Below, piece by piece: positions 56,158 to 64,000 of a DNA stretch of 64,000 nucleotides. Source of the stretch: an uncultured Christensenella sp. (lineage in GTDB: Bacteria; Bacillota; Clostridia; Christensenellales; UBA3700); contig CAJTXS010000003.1 in NCBI GenBank assembly GCA_910583735.1, forward strand, positions 1 to 64,000, given 5' to 3'. The notes beneath the pieces are model-generated. The model made no database searches and was not told the origin of the DNA. It was given only the letters and a program-made list of their open reading frames with translations. Position 1 is the stretch's first letter, and each line of letters starts with the position of its first letter. The position numbers were made by a program, and so were the translations under genes.

Positions 56158-56677
56158 AACGCTTTCCGTATTCCGCGATAGCCTTATCGATTACGGTAAG
56201 AGCGTCGCTCCTGCCGTACAGCTCGAGCACCGTCATGGTCTTGCCCTCGAGTTGCTTATATACTCCGAAGAAATGCTTGATTTCGCTCACTATATGCGGA
56301 GGGAGCTGAGAGACGTCCGTATAACAGTTGACATTGGGGTCTTTTAGCGGCACGGCGAGTATCTTGATGTCTTCCGCGCCCTCGTCAATCATGGCGATGT
56401 GTCCTATAGGGCAGCACTCTACCAGCGCGAGCGGCACTATCTGCTCGCTGCATAGCACGAGGACGTCGAGCGGGTCGCCGTCGTCGGCATAGGTGCGGGG
56501 GATAAATCCATAGTCTGCGGGATAATGCGTGGAGGTATGTAGAATACGGTCGAGGATAAGCATGCCTGTATCTTTATCCACCTCGTACTTATTCTTACAG
56601 CCCTTAGGAATCTCTATGCATGCGATGAATCTCTCGGGAGTAATGCGCTCGGGAGCGATGTCGTGCCATATATTCAT
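56132..56677 (-). CDS. ppa: Inorganic pyrophosphatase (family I)
   Basis: 181 residues. Family I signatures: IPKGCKNKYEVDKDTG, HYPADYGFIPRTYADDGDPLDVLVL with the catalytic aspartates, and later KDPNVNCYTDV. It hydrolyses pyrophosphate and so drives DNA, RNA and protein synthesis. Start ATG behind GGAGG. First gene of the comEC-holA cluster. Confidence 0.95.
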   Translation of the reverse strand: MNIWHDIAPERITPERFIACIEIPKGCKNKYEVDKDTGMLILDRILHTSTHYPADYGFIPRTYADDGDPLDVLVLCSEQIVPLALVECCPIGHIAMIDEGAEDIKILAVPLKDPNVNCYTDVSQLPPHIVSEIKHFFGVYKQLEGKTMTVLELYGRSDALTVIDKAIAEYGKRFGNRARYV

Positions 56678-56861
56678 TATACAACCTCCGTATAAGTGAT
56701 TGACGGTAGCGCAAGCTACAGTCGCCTGCCGAAGTCGGTTAGCTTTATATCCGCGAGGCTCATGCCAATTTAAGCAAGAGCCTATCCCTCATATACGCAA
56801 CCGTAAGCGCGCGAAGAGATACTTGCTCATTAACTTCATCTAAGTCAAAAGCGCTGAATAT

Positions 56862-57890
56862 TTACCATGCGTTGAATACCTTTTCGGCAAAGCCGCGCTG
56901 ACCGTCGAATGTAATCTTCGTCCCGTCGTCGCATACAGCTACGCCGTAAAATCTGCCGAATACCTGATGCTGGTCGGTAGTGATTACTCCGAGGCTTACC
57001 CTGTCCCTGCGGTCGATGTCGGGCTTAAAGATGAGGTCGAGCCTGCCCTCGTCGTCGGTAAAGTGCCACTCGGAAGTATATTCGGGCTTGCCTTCCGCAT
57101 CGCCTGTGATGCCGAAGTCTACTCTGCCCAGCTTATGCGCCTTGCCAAGTGCAAAAAGCATATTCTCGCTTGCAGCCGACGTATCGCCGAAGCCGTAGCC
57201 CAAGTTGAACCCCACGCGTTCTCCGTCGATGACGCAGCTGAGCGAGCTCCAGTACCAGGTATTGCTGTATGTCCATACGCCGCGCCCCCAGTCCAGTCCC
57301 GCGGTAGCGCTGTCGGGAGTAAAGCTATAAGAGCTGTCTCCGTATGTAAAGCTCCCTTCCGCCCTCATGCAATTCAGCTTAGCGTTATAATAGAACCTGC
57401 CTCGCTTGTCGAATGGCGTGGCGATGACCATATTCTCCTTAAGAGGAGAGGTCAAGAGGATATCCGCAGTAAGGGTCTTGCCGTCGTGGAAAGACGGATA
57501 ATTGCAGATAATGCGTCTGCACTGTCCGTCGTTGATTATCTTAATATCGCGTTTGCCGACCTTAATAGCCGCGTCGCCGCGCTCGTAAGTAGAGGGAAGA
57601 TTAATCTTGCCCAGCGGCAGCAAGCCTATTGCCGACGCAGTCTTGAAAATCTTACGCTCGCAGTCCACTACCGAGACGCTCGCCATGGATATGTAGCCGA
57701 TATCCGCTACAGTGACGCAGAAGAATACCTTGCCGTCGCTTACGTAATAGTAATCCCACTCCTTAATCCTCAGCTTGGACGCCTTGATTGCCGAGCGGTC
57801 GTAGACGCGCACGAGCGAGTTGGCATAGCCCGCCTCTATAAGGTTGCCGTGCTTGTCGAGCAGATTGCCCTCAGATAATATGTGCTGCAT
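56862..57890 (-). CDS. DUF2804 family protein
   Basis: 342 residues from the ATG at 57890. This start was preferred to an in-frame start at 57917 because GGAGG lies 7-8 nt before it. The beta-rich family shows GLDWGRGVWTYSNTWYW and GFNLGYGFGDTSA, the two conserved blocks of DUF2804. The fold resembles lipocalin-like/hydroxyneurosporene-synthase-type barrels, but no reaction is known. A one-gene unit. Confidence 0.88.
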   Translation of the reverse strand: MQHILSEGNLLDKHGNLIEAGYANSLVRVYDRSAIKASKLRIKEWDYYYVSDGKVFFCVTVADIGYISMASVSVVDCERKIFKTASAIGLLPLGKINLPSTYERGDAAIKVGKRDIKIINDGQCRRIICNYPSFHDGKTLTADILLTSPLKENMVIATPFDKRGRFYYNAKLNCMRAEGSFTYGDSSYSFTPDSATAGLDWGRGVWTYSNTWYWSSLSCVIDGERVGFNLGYGFGDTSAASENMLFALGKAHKLGRVDFGITGDAEGKPEYTSEWHFTDDEGRLDLIFKPDIDRRDRVSLGVITTDQHQVFGRFYGVAVCDDGTKITFDGQRGFAEKVFNAW

Positions 57891-57957
57891 AATCGTCCTC
57901 CCTCTTAAGTATAACACCGCAATGCTCGGGTGTAAATACCGACGCGAAAAAGATTAT

Positions 57958-57989
57958 GAAAAAAAGCGGGAGAAGTCTCCCTCTCCCGC
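57958..57989 (-). terminator. Intrinsic terminator of the NlpC/P60 gene
   Basis: Minus strand: perfect 8-bp stem (57966-57973 with 57982-57989) followed by seven U. Confidence 0.9.
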
Positions 57990-58011
57990 ATAGGCGAATC
58001 AATATCGCGTA

Positions 58012-58851
58012 TTACATTACATCACGCGCAACTATATAATATCCCCAGCGCGTATCGGAAATCTGCTCTATTACCGCATGGTCGGACGCCGTATGCAGTA
58101 TGTAATTTTCCCCAAGATACAATGCTACGTGTCCTATGCGCTCGACGCCCGTCTTGTTGTATCGCGACGCGTTGGTGAAGAACATCAGGTCGCCTCTCTT
58201 GAGGTCGGCGCGCTTTACTTCGCTGCCCTGCAATACTTGGGTGCGGGTATTGAGGTCGAGATTGACCCCCGCTCCCTTGTAGAATATGTATTGCATGAGC
58301 GCCGAGCAATCGAACTCTCCCGCCTTAAACGCGGTATTGAGTTTCCCGTTGCCCCAGTGATATCGCTGGCTGCCCCATACGTAGGGATGACCGAGCAGCT
58401 TCTTGCCCTCTTCCACTACTCTCTCCGTCCTTTCGTCGCCCATGGCAAAGCTCATCTCGCGTACGTAAGAGGCGGACACATAAGCGGTGCGCTCTCTGTA
58501 TACCGTAGGATACCAGCCGTCCTCGGGCTCTCCGAGTTTGGCAACGCCGTCTCCCTTATCGAGCGTGCCCAAACTGGAGTACTTAGAACCTTTGCCGCTG
58601 CGCACGTTGAGCGAGTTTACAGTAGCAATGAGCACCGTATCGTAGCGCGTAGACAGCGCGGGTCTGTCGGCATCGGGGTCACCCGCGACGGGCTTGTCCG
58701 ATTGGTCGGGCGCGGAAGGTCCGTCGGGCTCGGGGGACGGAGCAGGCGTATAGTCGGGTTCTGCGGGCGGATTGTAAGTGTGTCCGCAAGCCGCCACAGT
58801 CGTAATAAGTATGGCAATCAATGCTGCCGCAATAATTATCTTAGTCTTCAT
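58012..58851 (-). CDS. NlpC/P60 wall hydrolase lipoprotein with SH3 domain
   Basis: 279 residues. Signal peptide ending in AACG (lipobox-like VAAC, Cys22), a Pro/Asp-rich linker (25-66), a bacterial SH3 domain (about 72-130; VNSLNVRSGKGSKYSSLG) and an NlpC/P60 domain with catalytic Cys182 (FDCSALMQ), His241 (IGHVALYLG) and His253 (ILHTA). It cuts peptide stems in peptidoglycan at the cell surface. Ribosome site GAGGAGAG. Confidence 0.93.
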   Translation of the reverse strand: MKTKIIIAAALIAILITTVAACGHTYNPPAEPDYTPAPSPEPDGPSAPDQSDKPVAGDPDADRPALSTRYDTVLIATVNSLNVRSGKGSKYSSLGTLDKGDGVAKLGEPEDGWYPTVYRERTAYVSASYVREMSFAMGDERTERVVEEGKKLLGHPYVWGSQRYHWGNGKLNTAFKAGEFDCSALMQYIFYKGAGVNLDLNTRTQVLQGSEVKRADLKRGDLMFFTNASRYNKTGVERIGHVALYLGENYILHTASDHAVIEQISDTRWGYYIVARDVM

Positions 58852-59480
58852 ATACTCTCCTCATCGCGGGGCTTAACCGCCCTGCATGTGAAAGTATATA
58901 ACACTCTTGTCGCGCTTTCAATATGAAAAAATTTCCATTAATCTATCGGGCGACTTAAATTGCGACGCGATTAATAAGCCTCGCGGTCGGATATCCGATT
59001 AAACGACTGCGATTATAGCGACGAAATGTTGCGTATATGAAAATGTAATTATATTAATCTAAATAAGTACGCGTGTTGATTTTTGCTGCAACCGAAACTG
59101 CCTAACACAGCAGATGATTTTGTGTAAGTCGCGGCATAATGCGCGCACGGACATCTAAATAAAAAGCATTATATTGACAAGGCGCAACGAAAAGGGAGAT
59201 TGATTAGTCCGTCTTTAATTTGAATAATGCAAAGCTGTTATTGCTAATTTGTACATTGTTATAGCGCAGAAGGTATTTATATATATCGCTATTAATTAGG
59301 CGCGGTCGAATGAACAAATAGATTTAATGTTATATAGGCAAAACGCTGCGTATACGGCTTAAAATAAATTTATGTAAGTCCTAATAAGCAATGGCATAAT
59401 GTTTTACTCGCAGATAATTTTACCGCGACAGGAGTAAAAGCGCATATAAGCCGCTTCGACAGAGATTGACGGCTACGGGG
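58852..59480. other. Long gap upstream of the NlpC/P60 gene
   Basis: About 630 bp. It contains the NlpC/P60 promoter somewhere near 58880-58930. No gene, repeat or known RNA was recognised. Confidence 0.4.
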
Positions 59481-59510
59481 TAAAAAAAAGAGAGCCGTTC
59501 GGGCTCTCTT
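59481..59510 (-). terminator. Intrinsic terminator of the twin protease unit
   Basis: Minus strand: perfect 9-bp stem (59488-59496 with 59502-59510), then eight U. Confidence 0.9.
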
Positions 59511-59520
59511 GTAAGGCTGT

Positions 59521-60327
59521 TTATTCCGTAGGCGCTTGATAGGGCGGCGTCGTGGCGTAAGCTACGCCGTGCTCGCCGAGGAACGCCATTACCGCTGTAG
59601 AAGGCACCGCGCATGCAAGTCCGTAGATGTCGTTGCTCTGCGCGCCCGTAGCGGACGAGCTCTCGAAACGCGCGTATATCAGTCCTACGACGGCTCCCTT
59701 GGCGTTGATCATGGGACCGCCGCTGTTGCCGTGGTTGATAGAAGCGTTGATAATGATAGAGTTAAAGGAATAGTTGCGGTCGTCCGAACCCGAGTACACG
59801 GAGAGATTGGACACTATACCCGTGCCTACGATTATGCCGAGGTCTGCGGGATTGCCGATGATATATACCGTGTCGCCCACGTAGAGGTTTTCTTTGCTTC
59901 CGCTGCTGGCAAAGTAGAGATAATCTTTACCTTGAGTGTCTGCCTTGAGCAGGGCTACGTCGCGCTTGGGGTCGGATGCGACAAGCGTCGCCTTGAGGGT
60001 CTGACCGTTGCCGTCTCGCACGGAGCACTCGCCTTTGTTAGATACGACGTGATGGTTGGTTACAATGTATCCGTCTGCCGTGACGAAAAAGCCGCTGCCT
60101 GCGGAATTGCCCGAGTATACCTGCAACGCCGCGCCGAGACAGTTGTTGGCGACGATGTTGCCTACGGTGGCGTTGCCCACATTGTCGAGATACTGTACCT
60201 TGTTGTTGACTTGGGTATCTCCGCCGAGCAGAGAGTCGAACAGAGAGCAACCGCACAGCGCTACGGCGATGCAGACGCAAATAATCGTTATGACGACGGA
60301 TAGCCGTCTTAATCTACGGTCGGTCAA
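59521..60327 (-). CDS. Secreted trypsin-like serine protease lipoprotein
   Basis: 268 residues. Signal ends at lipobox LCGC, Cys27. Chymotrypsin-fold domain with an intact triad: His93 (TNHHVV), Asp123 (RDVALLKA) and Ser202 (HGNSGGPMI). Unlike HtrA it has no PDZ domain, ending about 60 residues after the serine. Start TTG with AAGGAG 8 nt upstream. The upstream gene ends 3 bp before it, and that gene encodes a degenerate relative. Confidence 0.9.
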   Translation of the reverse strand: MTDRRLRRLSVVITIICVCIAVALCGCSLFDSLLGGDTQVNNKVQYLDNVGNATVGNIVANNCLGAALQVYSGNSAGSGFFVTADGYIVTNHHVVSNKGECSVRDGNGQTLKATLVASDPKRDVALLKADTQGKDYLYFASSGSKENLYVGDTVYIIGNPADLGIIVGTGIVSNLSVYSGSDDRNYSFNSIIINASINHGNSGGPMINAKGAVVGLIYARFESSSATGAQSNDIYGLACAVPSTAVMAFLGEHGVAYATTPPYQAPTE

Positions 60328-60330
60328 TAT

Positions 60331-61227
60331 TTATACTCCTTTTTTATCGAGGTAGGGCGAGCACAGATTGTAAAGCGTATGCGCGGGGATTGCCGCCGCC
60401 AGTCCGTAAATATCCTGCTCTTGCGAGTTGTGTTTATCTTGGGACAGCAGTCTGGTAAAGTTCATGCCCGTAACCTTACCGTCGGAGCCCACGATGATAC
60501 CGCCTACGCTGCATGCGGGATACTCGCCTGCGACGACGTCTATCTTGAATTTACGCGGTACGTAATCGATGGGCATGGCGGATAGGTATTTGACGCTGTC
60601 CTCGCCCGTTGCTCCCACTGCGGCGGACGCCATGATGGGACATGCCTTAATCGAGCCGCGATTGTCGTAGCAATACATCATATATGCGCTGTCGCCTACG
60701 GTAGCGTCCGAAAAATCGGATAAATCTGCATAATTGAGCGACTTTGCTCCGCGCAATTTAAGCAGCGCTACATCGCTGTTATTCCACCCCTCGATATAGT
60801 CCGCTTCGTATTCCTCGACCGCAGTTGAGTCGTACGACTCGGAGCGTGATAGGTATACTTTATAGGTATATTTCTCGCTGGATAATACGCTGTTTTCGTT
60901 GCCGCCGCGCACGCCGTGATAAGTCGTCACGACATATCCGTCCGCAGATATAATCGCGCCGCTGACCGGATGATAGTCTCTCGAGCTGCCGGTGCCGAGC
61001 GGAGCGCCGTATGTGGTGTACTTGCAGTTGGCTTTGATTGTGACGGCTACGCCCTTGTACTGCTCGGCTATGTTTCGTCCCGTGTCGGATGCAAGGTCGT
61101 AATCGTAAAGGTAATAGTACTTGTCTATTACGGTAGTCTTCTTGCAGGCGCACAGACAAACGGCGGCAATACATATTGCCGCTACTGTCAATATAGTAAG
61201 TGAAATGCGCCTGAGGCGATGCCGCAT
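60331..61227 (-). CDS. Trypsin-like protease homologue, probable pseudoprotease lipoprotein
   Basis: 298 residues from the ATG at 61227. This start was preferred to 61311 because AAGGAG precedes it and the longer frame would overlap the upstream gene. Lipobox LCAC, Cys28. His104 (TTYHGV) and Asp152 (SDVALLKL) are kept, but the serine motif GNSGGP is replaced by CSVGGI (239-244). A gapless alignment with the neighbour puts Val241 at the nucleophile position. It is probably inactive and may bind peptides or regulate the active neighbour (inference). Confidence 0.82.
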   Translation of the reverse strand: MRHRLRRISLTILTVAAICIAAVCLCACKKTTVIDKYYYLYDYDLASDTGRNIAEQYKGVAVTIKANCKYTTYGAPLGTGSSRDYHPVSGAIISADGYVVTTYHGVRGGNENSVLSSEKYTYKVYLSRSESYDSTAVEEYEADYIEGWNNSDVALLKLRGAKSLNYADLSDFSDATVGDSAYMMYCYDNRGSIKACPIMASAAVGATGEDSVKYLSAMPIDYVPRKFKIDVVAGEYPACSVGGIIVGSDGKVTGMNFTRLLSQDKHNSQEQDIYGLAAAIPAHTLYNLCSPYLDKKGV

Positions 61228-61255
61228 AAGCCGCTCCTTAAATATAATCGAAATA

Positions 61256-62113
61256 TTACTCTTTGCTAAGCGTCCATACTTCGGTATGTACCGCGCACTC
61301 GCCCGCGTCAAGCGCCTTTAAGGGAGAGAGCGTCTCCATCTCCGTGAACAGGTGAGAGGAATATATCTCCGTATTGCAAGAGAAGTCGGGATAGTCGCCC
61401 TGCTCCGCTTGCCAGCTCTTGGTGAATACCAAGCCGTGATTATAGGCTCGCACTACGCCGAGAGTATTCATCAGACCTATCTTCATGGGCGACGCGCTGC
61501 TGTCGAATGTCACGGTCACGCAGTCGTCGTCTACGGTAAGACGGGGGTCTTTGATGCTGTTGTAGCTCCACAGCACTAAATTGCGGTTGGGCAACAGTCC
61601 CGTATCGGATGTGTCGAGAGGAGCCTTGACTACCGCTCCGCCCGCGAGCACGGTAAGCGCCCAAAGGCTGACGGGAGGAAGCGGAGCCGACGTGCCGTTA
61701 AGGAAGCGGTGCTCTATCCTGAAAGCTCCGTCGTCGGACGCGGTGATATACATGCTTTTGACAAGACCCGTCGAGGGCTCGAAAGCCGAAGAAAAACGCA
61801 CGCCGTCACCCTCGCGCTCCACCTTGACGGGCGCGTTGTCGGGGAAATAAGAAGCGATATCCTCGGGAGACTTCCACAGTCTGTGACCGCCGTATATGTG
61901 CCAATCGCCCATACCTTTGAGCGAAGGGTCCATGAGCGAGTTGCTCTTGTTGACCTCGTCCTCGGTATCGGTAAAGAACATATTGGGCGAGCCGTCGTAA
62001 GTGAGCGAAGCTATACGCGGACCGTAGTCGAGCGTGACAAGCAGGGTAACTTTGCCTGCGGTAAGCGACATACATCTGCCGTAGTTTTGCGTATCTGTTT
62101 CTTTGACGAGCAT
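61256..62113 (-). CDS. Aldose-1-epimerase-like protein (DUF4380-type)
   Basis: 285 residues, beta-rich, resembling the galactose-mutarotase superfamily: GPRIASLTYDGSPNMFF, GDWHIYGGHRLWKSPED and EHRFLNGTSAPLPPVSLWAL. The GGHRLW block and lack of the standard epimerase catalytic His-Glu spacing point to the DUF4380 subgroup. A sugar ligand is likely, given the GPH symporter 110 bp upstream. It has an extended -10 promoter (TGTTATAAT) in that gap and a GGAGGT ribosome site. Confidence 0.78.
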   Translation of the reverse strand: MLVKETDTQNYGRCMSLTAGKVTLLVTLDYGPRIASLTYDGSPNMFFTDTEDEVNKSNSLMDPSLKGMGDWHIYGGHRLWKSPEDIASYFPDNAPVKVEREGDGVRFSSAFEPSTGLVKSMYITASDDGAFRIEHRFLNGTSAPLPPVSLWALTVLAGGAVVKAPLDTSDTGLLPNRNLVLWSYNSIKDPRLTVDDDCVTVTFDSSASPMKIGLMNTLGVVRAYNHGLVFTKSWQAEQGDYPDFSCNTEIYSSHLFTEMETLSPLKALDAGECAVHTEVWTLSKE

Positions 62114-62224
62114 GTGCTCTACCTCCGTTATGTAGAAACTATACTATTATTATAACAAACAATAGTCGTAAATAACATAAAATTATTGTAATAACGCGCT
62201 TTTTGCGATAAATTCGACTTTAAT

Positions 62225-63784
62225 TTATTCGCCGTCCGCTCCGTCGTTACCTTGAGCGGGCGTGCTCTTGCGCTCTTTCTTGACTTTGGAAGCTCCCGCA
62301 AGCTCATTGAGAAGCGCCTCGCGCTCCGCCTGCTCCCCGTCCGTCAATGTATCGTTGTTGCCCGCGCGCTGCACGTCGAGGTAATACCTTACCCGAACGA
62401 GCTTCTTATCGGTAATCTTGTATAGCATAGAGAATAGGAAACCGAGCGAAATGAGCACGGTGACAGACGCGCCGAGCAGCACTCTTATCGCAATCAGCGC
62501 GGACTTGGGCTGCACTTGATTGACGCCGCTGATGTAGTGCGCTCCCGACAGCACCCAGCCCACTATGAGAATGGCGAGCGCGGTGCATATCTTGCGGCTG
62601 AATGTCATAAGACCGGAGAAAGACCCCGTGTCGCGCTTGCCCAATTTGAGCTCGGCTACGTCCACGGTATCGGGGAAGATGAGCCAAGGCATCATCTGCG
62701 TGCCGCCGAAACCCAATCCCAGTATTACGGCGAAGAGGGGCACAAGCCAGGTAGGCCAGCTCGGCTGATACACGGCGAGCAAGATGGCGCCCGCAATATA
62801 GAGGGGCATGCCCACGCGGAAAGCGAACTGCTTGCTCTTAATCTTCATGAAATAATAGCACAGAGGTACTACGCATGCCGCGAGCACCATCATAGGACCT
62901 ATCACGAACAGAGAACTCATATTCATGCCGAACAGCTTAAGTCCGCTTAAGATATTGTCGCAGTAATAGATTGCGAGCGCGGATATAAGGTCCATAGTGA
63001 GGAATGACGTGATGTACATGCCCAGATGCAGTCTAAAAGACTTAATCTTGAGCGGCTCGCTGTAAGACTTGAAAGAAAAGCGTTGCTTGCTCTCGGGCAG
63101 CGGCGTGCGCTCCTTTACGGTGAGCGCGCACAGTATCAGCGTAAGCGCGAATACCGAGCCGAAGCCGAGCGATATTATCAGCCAAAATTGAGTGAGAGTG
63201 ATGTTGCTCTCCTTAAACGCCTGCCATATCAGCGACGGTATGAGATAGCACAGACCCGCAGCCGCCATGTCGGTGACCAGCTTGAAAGTATTGGCGGCGT
63301 TACGCTGCCTGTAGTCGGAAGATATGTCGGATGAGAGCGAGCAATAAGGCACCTGCGATACGGTGGATACAGTGCAGTACACTAGGTAGGCGATAGCCAC
63401 TACTACGACCTTGCCGTAATATTGACCGCTGCCCTCTACCGCGCCCCAAGTCCAAGGCGCAAACAGGAATAACATGGCAGGGACGATAAGCAGTCCGCCG
63501 AGGAAGATAAAGGGCTTACGCCTGCCCAGCTTGCTGCGGAAATTGTCGGACAGATTGCCCATAAAGGGGTCGGACACCGCGTCCCAGAACTTGGCGAGCG
63601 TGATGATAGTGCCCGCTATGCCCGCTCCTATGCCCAGACCGTCCGTCATGAACACGAGCAGAATGAGCGAAATCATCGTGGCTTGTCCGCCGCCGAAGAA
63701 GTCGCCTATTCCGTAACTTATCTTTTCGCGCAGCGGTATGTAGTCCTCTGCGGCGCAGGGCAACGGTCTGTCGGATTTCTTCAT
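62225..63784 (-). CDS. GPH-family sugar:cation symporter
   Basis: 519 residues with twelve membrane helices and the MelB/GPH features: N-terminal EKISYGIGDFFGGGQATMISL, cation-site WDAVSDPFMGNLSDNFRSKLGRRKPF (in pieces) and the middle LGFGGTQMMPWLIFPDTVD with KLGKRDTGSFSG. It imports glycosides, pentosides or hexuronides with Na+ or H+. A charged cytoplasmic C-terminal tail of about 50 residues is rich in Lys/Glu. Ribosome site GAGGTG. The substrate is unknown. Confidence 0.93.
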   Translation of the reverse strand: MKKSDRPLPCAAEDYIPLREKISYGIGDFFGGGQATMISLILLVFMTDGLGIGAGIAGTIITLAKFWDAVSDPFMGNLSDNFRSKLGRRKPFIFLGGLLIVPAMLFLFAPWTWGAVEGSGQYYGKVVVVAIAYLVYCTVSTVSQVPYCSLSSDISSDYRQRNAANTFKLVTDMAAAGLCYLIPSLIWQAFKESNITLTQFWLIISLGFGSVFALTLILCALTVKERTPLPESKQRFSFKSYSEPLKIKSFRLHLGMYITSFLTMDLISALAIYYCDNILSGLKLFGMNMSSLFVIGPMMVLAACVVPLCYYFMKIKSKQFAFRVGMPLYIAGAILLAVYQPSWPTWLVPLFAVILGLGFGGTQMMPWLIFPDTVDVAELKLGKRDTGSFSGLMTFSRKICTALAILIVGWVLSGAHYISGVNQVQPKSALIAIRVLLGASVTVLISLGFLFSMLYKITDKKLVRVRYYLDVQRAGNNDTLTDGEQAEREALLNELAGASKVKKERKSTPAQGNDGADGE

Positions 63785-64000
63785 TTATTCACCTCGTATA
63801 GCCGACTGAGGGCATCGGCGCGGTAGTAATTATATAAATTGCGGACTGCTATTATTAATAGACATGCCCGCTCTTCAATCTAAGACTGCACGCGCGAGGG
63901 ACTTATATCGCGCTATGTATTAATTATAAGGTAGAGGGCGCTTCGGTGTCAATGCCGCAGATGTAAGGTCCCGTCAAGATTTTTCCTCGCAAATAAATAA
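63785..64000. other. Right window edge
   Basis: Non-coding as far as seen. A TATAAT on the minus strand near 63830 may be the -10 of the symporter gene, giving a leader of about 40 nt; its -35 is poor. Confidence 0.4.

Overview
The window reads as a chromosome segment of an uncultured, spore-lineage Firmicute, probably Clostridia. The evidence is the spoVT/spoVB pair in the same order as the Bacillus subtilis spoVT-yabM-yabN block, a diadenylate cyclase of the CdaA type, Gram-positive lipoprotein signals, a clostridial [4Fe-4S] aldo/keto reductase and a clostridial-type rubrerythrin. An exact family cannot be named from sequence alone. Genes are of moderate GC, gaps are very AT-rich. No rRNA, tRNA, CRISPR array, transposase or prophage was seen.

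Layout. 0-10.2 kb is all on the minus strand: a solitary NuoE-like subunit, the leuCDB operon, a five-gene translationally coupled operon (spoVT, spoVB-like flippase, MazG, Dus, TrmL), then dnaN. The 510-bp gap between dnaN and the next gene holds four DnaA-box-like nonamers and is the best origin candidate. 10.7-20 kb has a two-domain class II aldolase, a small unknown protein, a Ca2+/Na+ exchanger, an ABC-FtsX fusion, a MATE exporter and an unusual alpha-CTD/WG-repeat protein. 20-27 kb is a plus-strand run: an SH3-like membrane protein, a GH30-type lipoprotein, an aldo/keto reductase, an ECF S-component with DUF1893, and a nitrilase-fold protein lacking its catalytic residues. 27.4-30.6 kb is a rhamnulokinase/L-fucose isomerase operon. 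30.8-35.3 kb is gyrB-gyrA. 36-39.3 kb has pnuC behind an attenuator-like leader, a secreted HtrA-like protease and a small Xre regulator. 39.9-46.1 kb has dnaA, parB, a condensation-fold acyltransferase, a ROK glucokinase and murB. 46.1-46.75 kb is non-coding, highly structured DNA with a diverged tandem repeat. 46.7-63.8 kb is all minus strand: rubrerythrin; cdaA-DUF1015-aspartokinase; ppa-comEC-holA-membrane protein-M28 peptidase; a DUF2804 protein; an NlpC/P60 lipoprotein; a protease/pseudoprotease pair; an aldose-epimerase-like protein and a GPH sugar symporter.

How the parts relate. Chromosome replication and segregation genes (dnaN, gyrB, gyrA, dnaA, parB, holA) are spread over 45 kb rather than packed in the usual dnaA-dnaN-recF-gyrB order, and parB has no parA beside it. 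Sugar use (FucI, FGGY kinase, class II aldolase, ROK kinase, GPH symporter, GH30 enzyme, epimerase-like protein) suggests a fermenter of deoxyhexoses and plant or mucin glycans.

The most notable signals are regulatory. At least six genes without a Shine-Dalgarno sequence have a -10 hexamer only 5-8 nt before the start codon, which predicts leaderless mRNAs, dnaA among them. A 26-bp alternating purine/pyrimidine tract lies between the gyrB promoter and start codon. pnuC has a perfect promoter followed by a short leader ending in a terminator. The 46-kb gap carries two copies of a five-helix element whose stems differ by compensatory changes.
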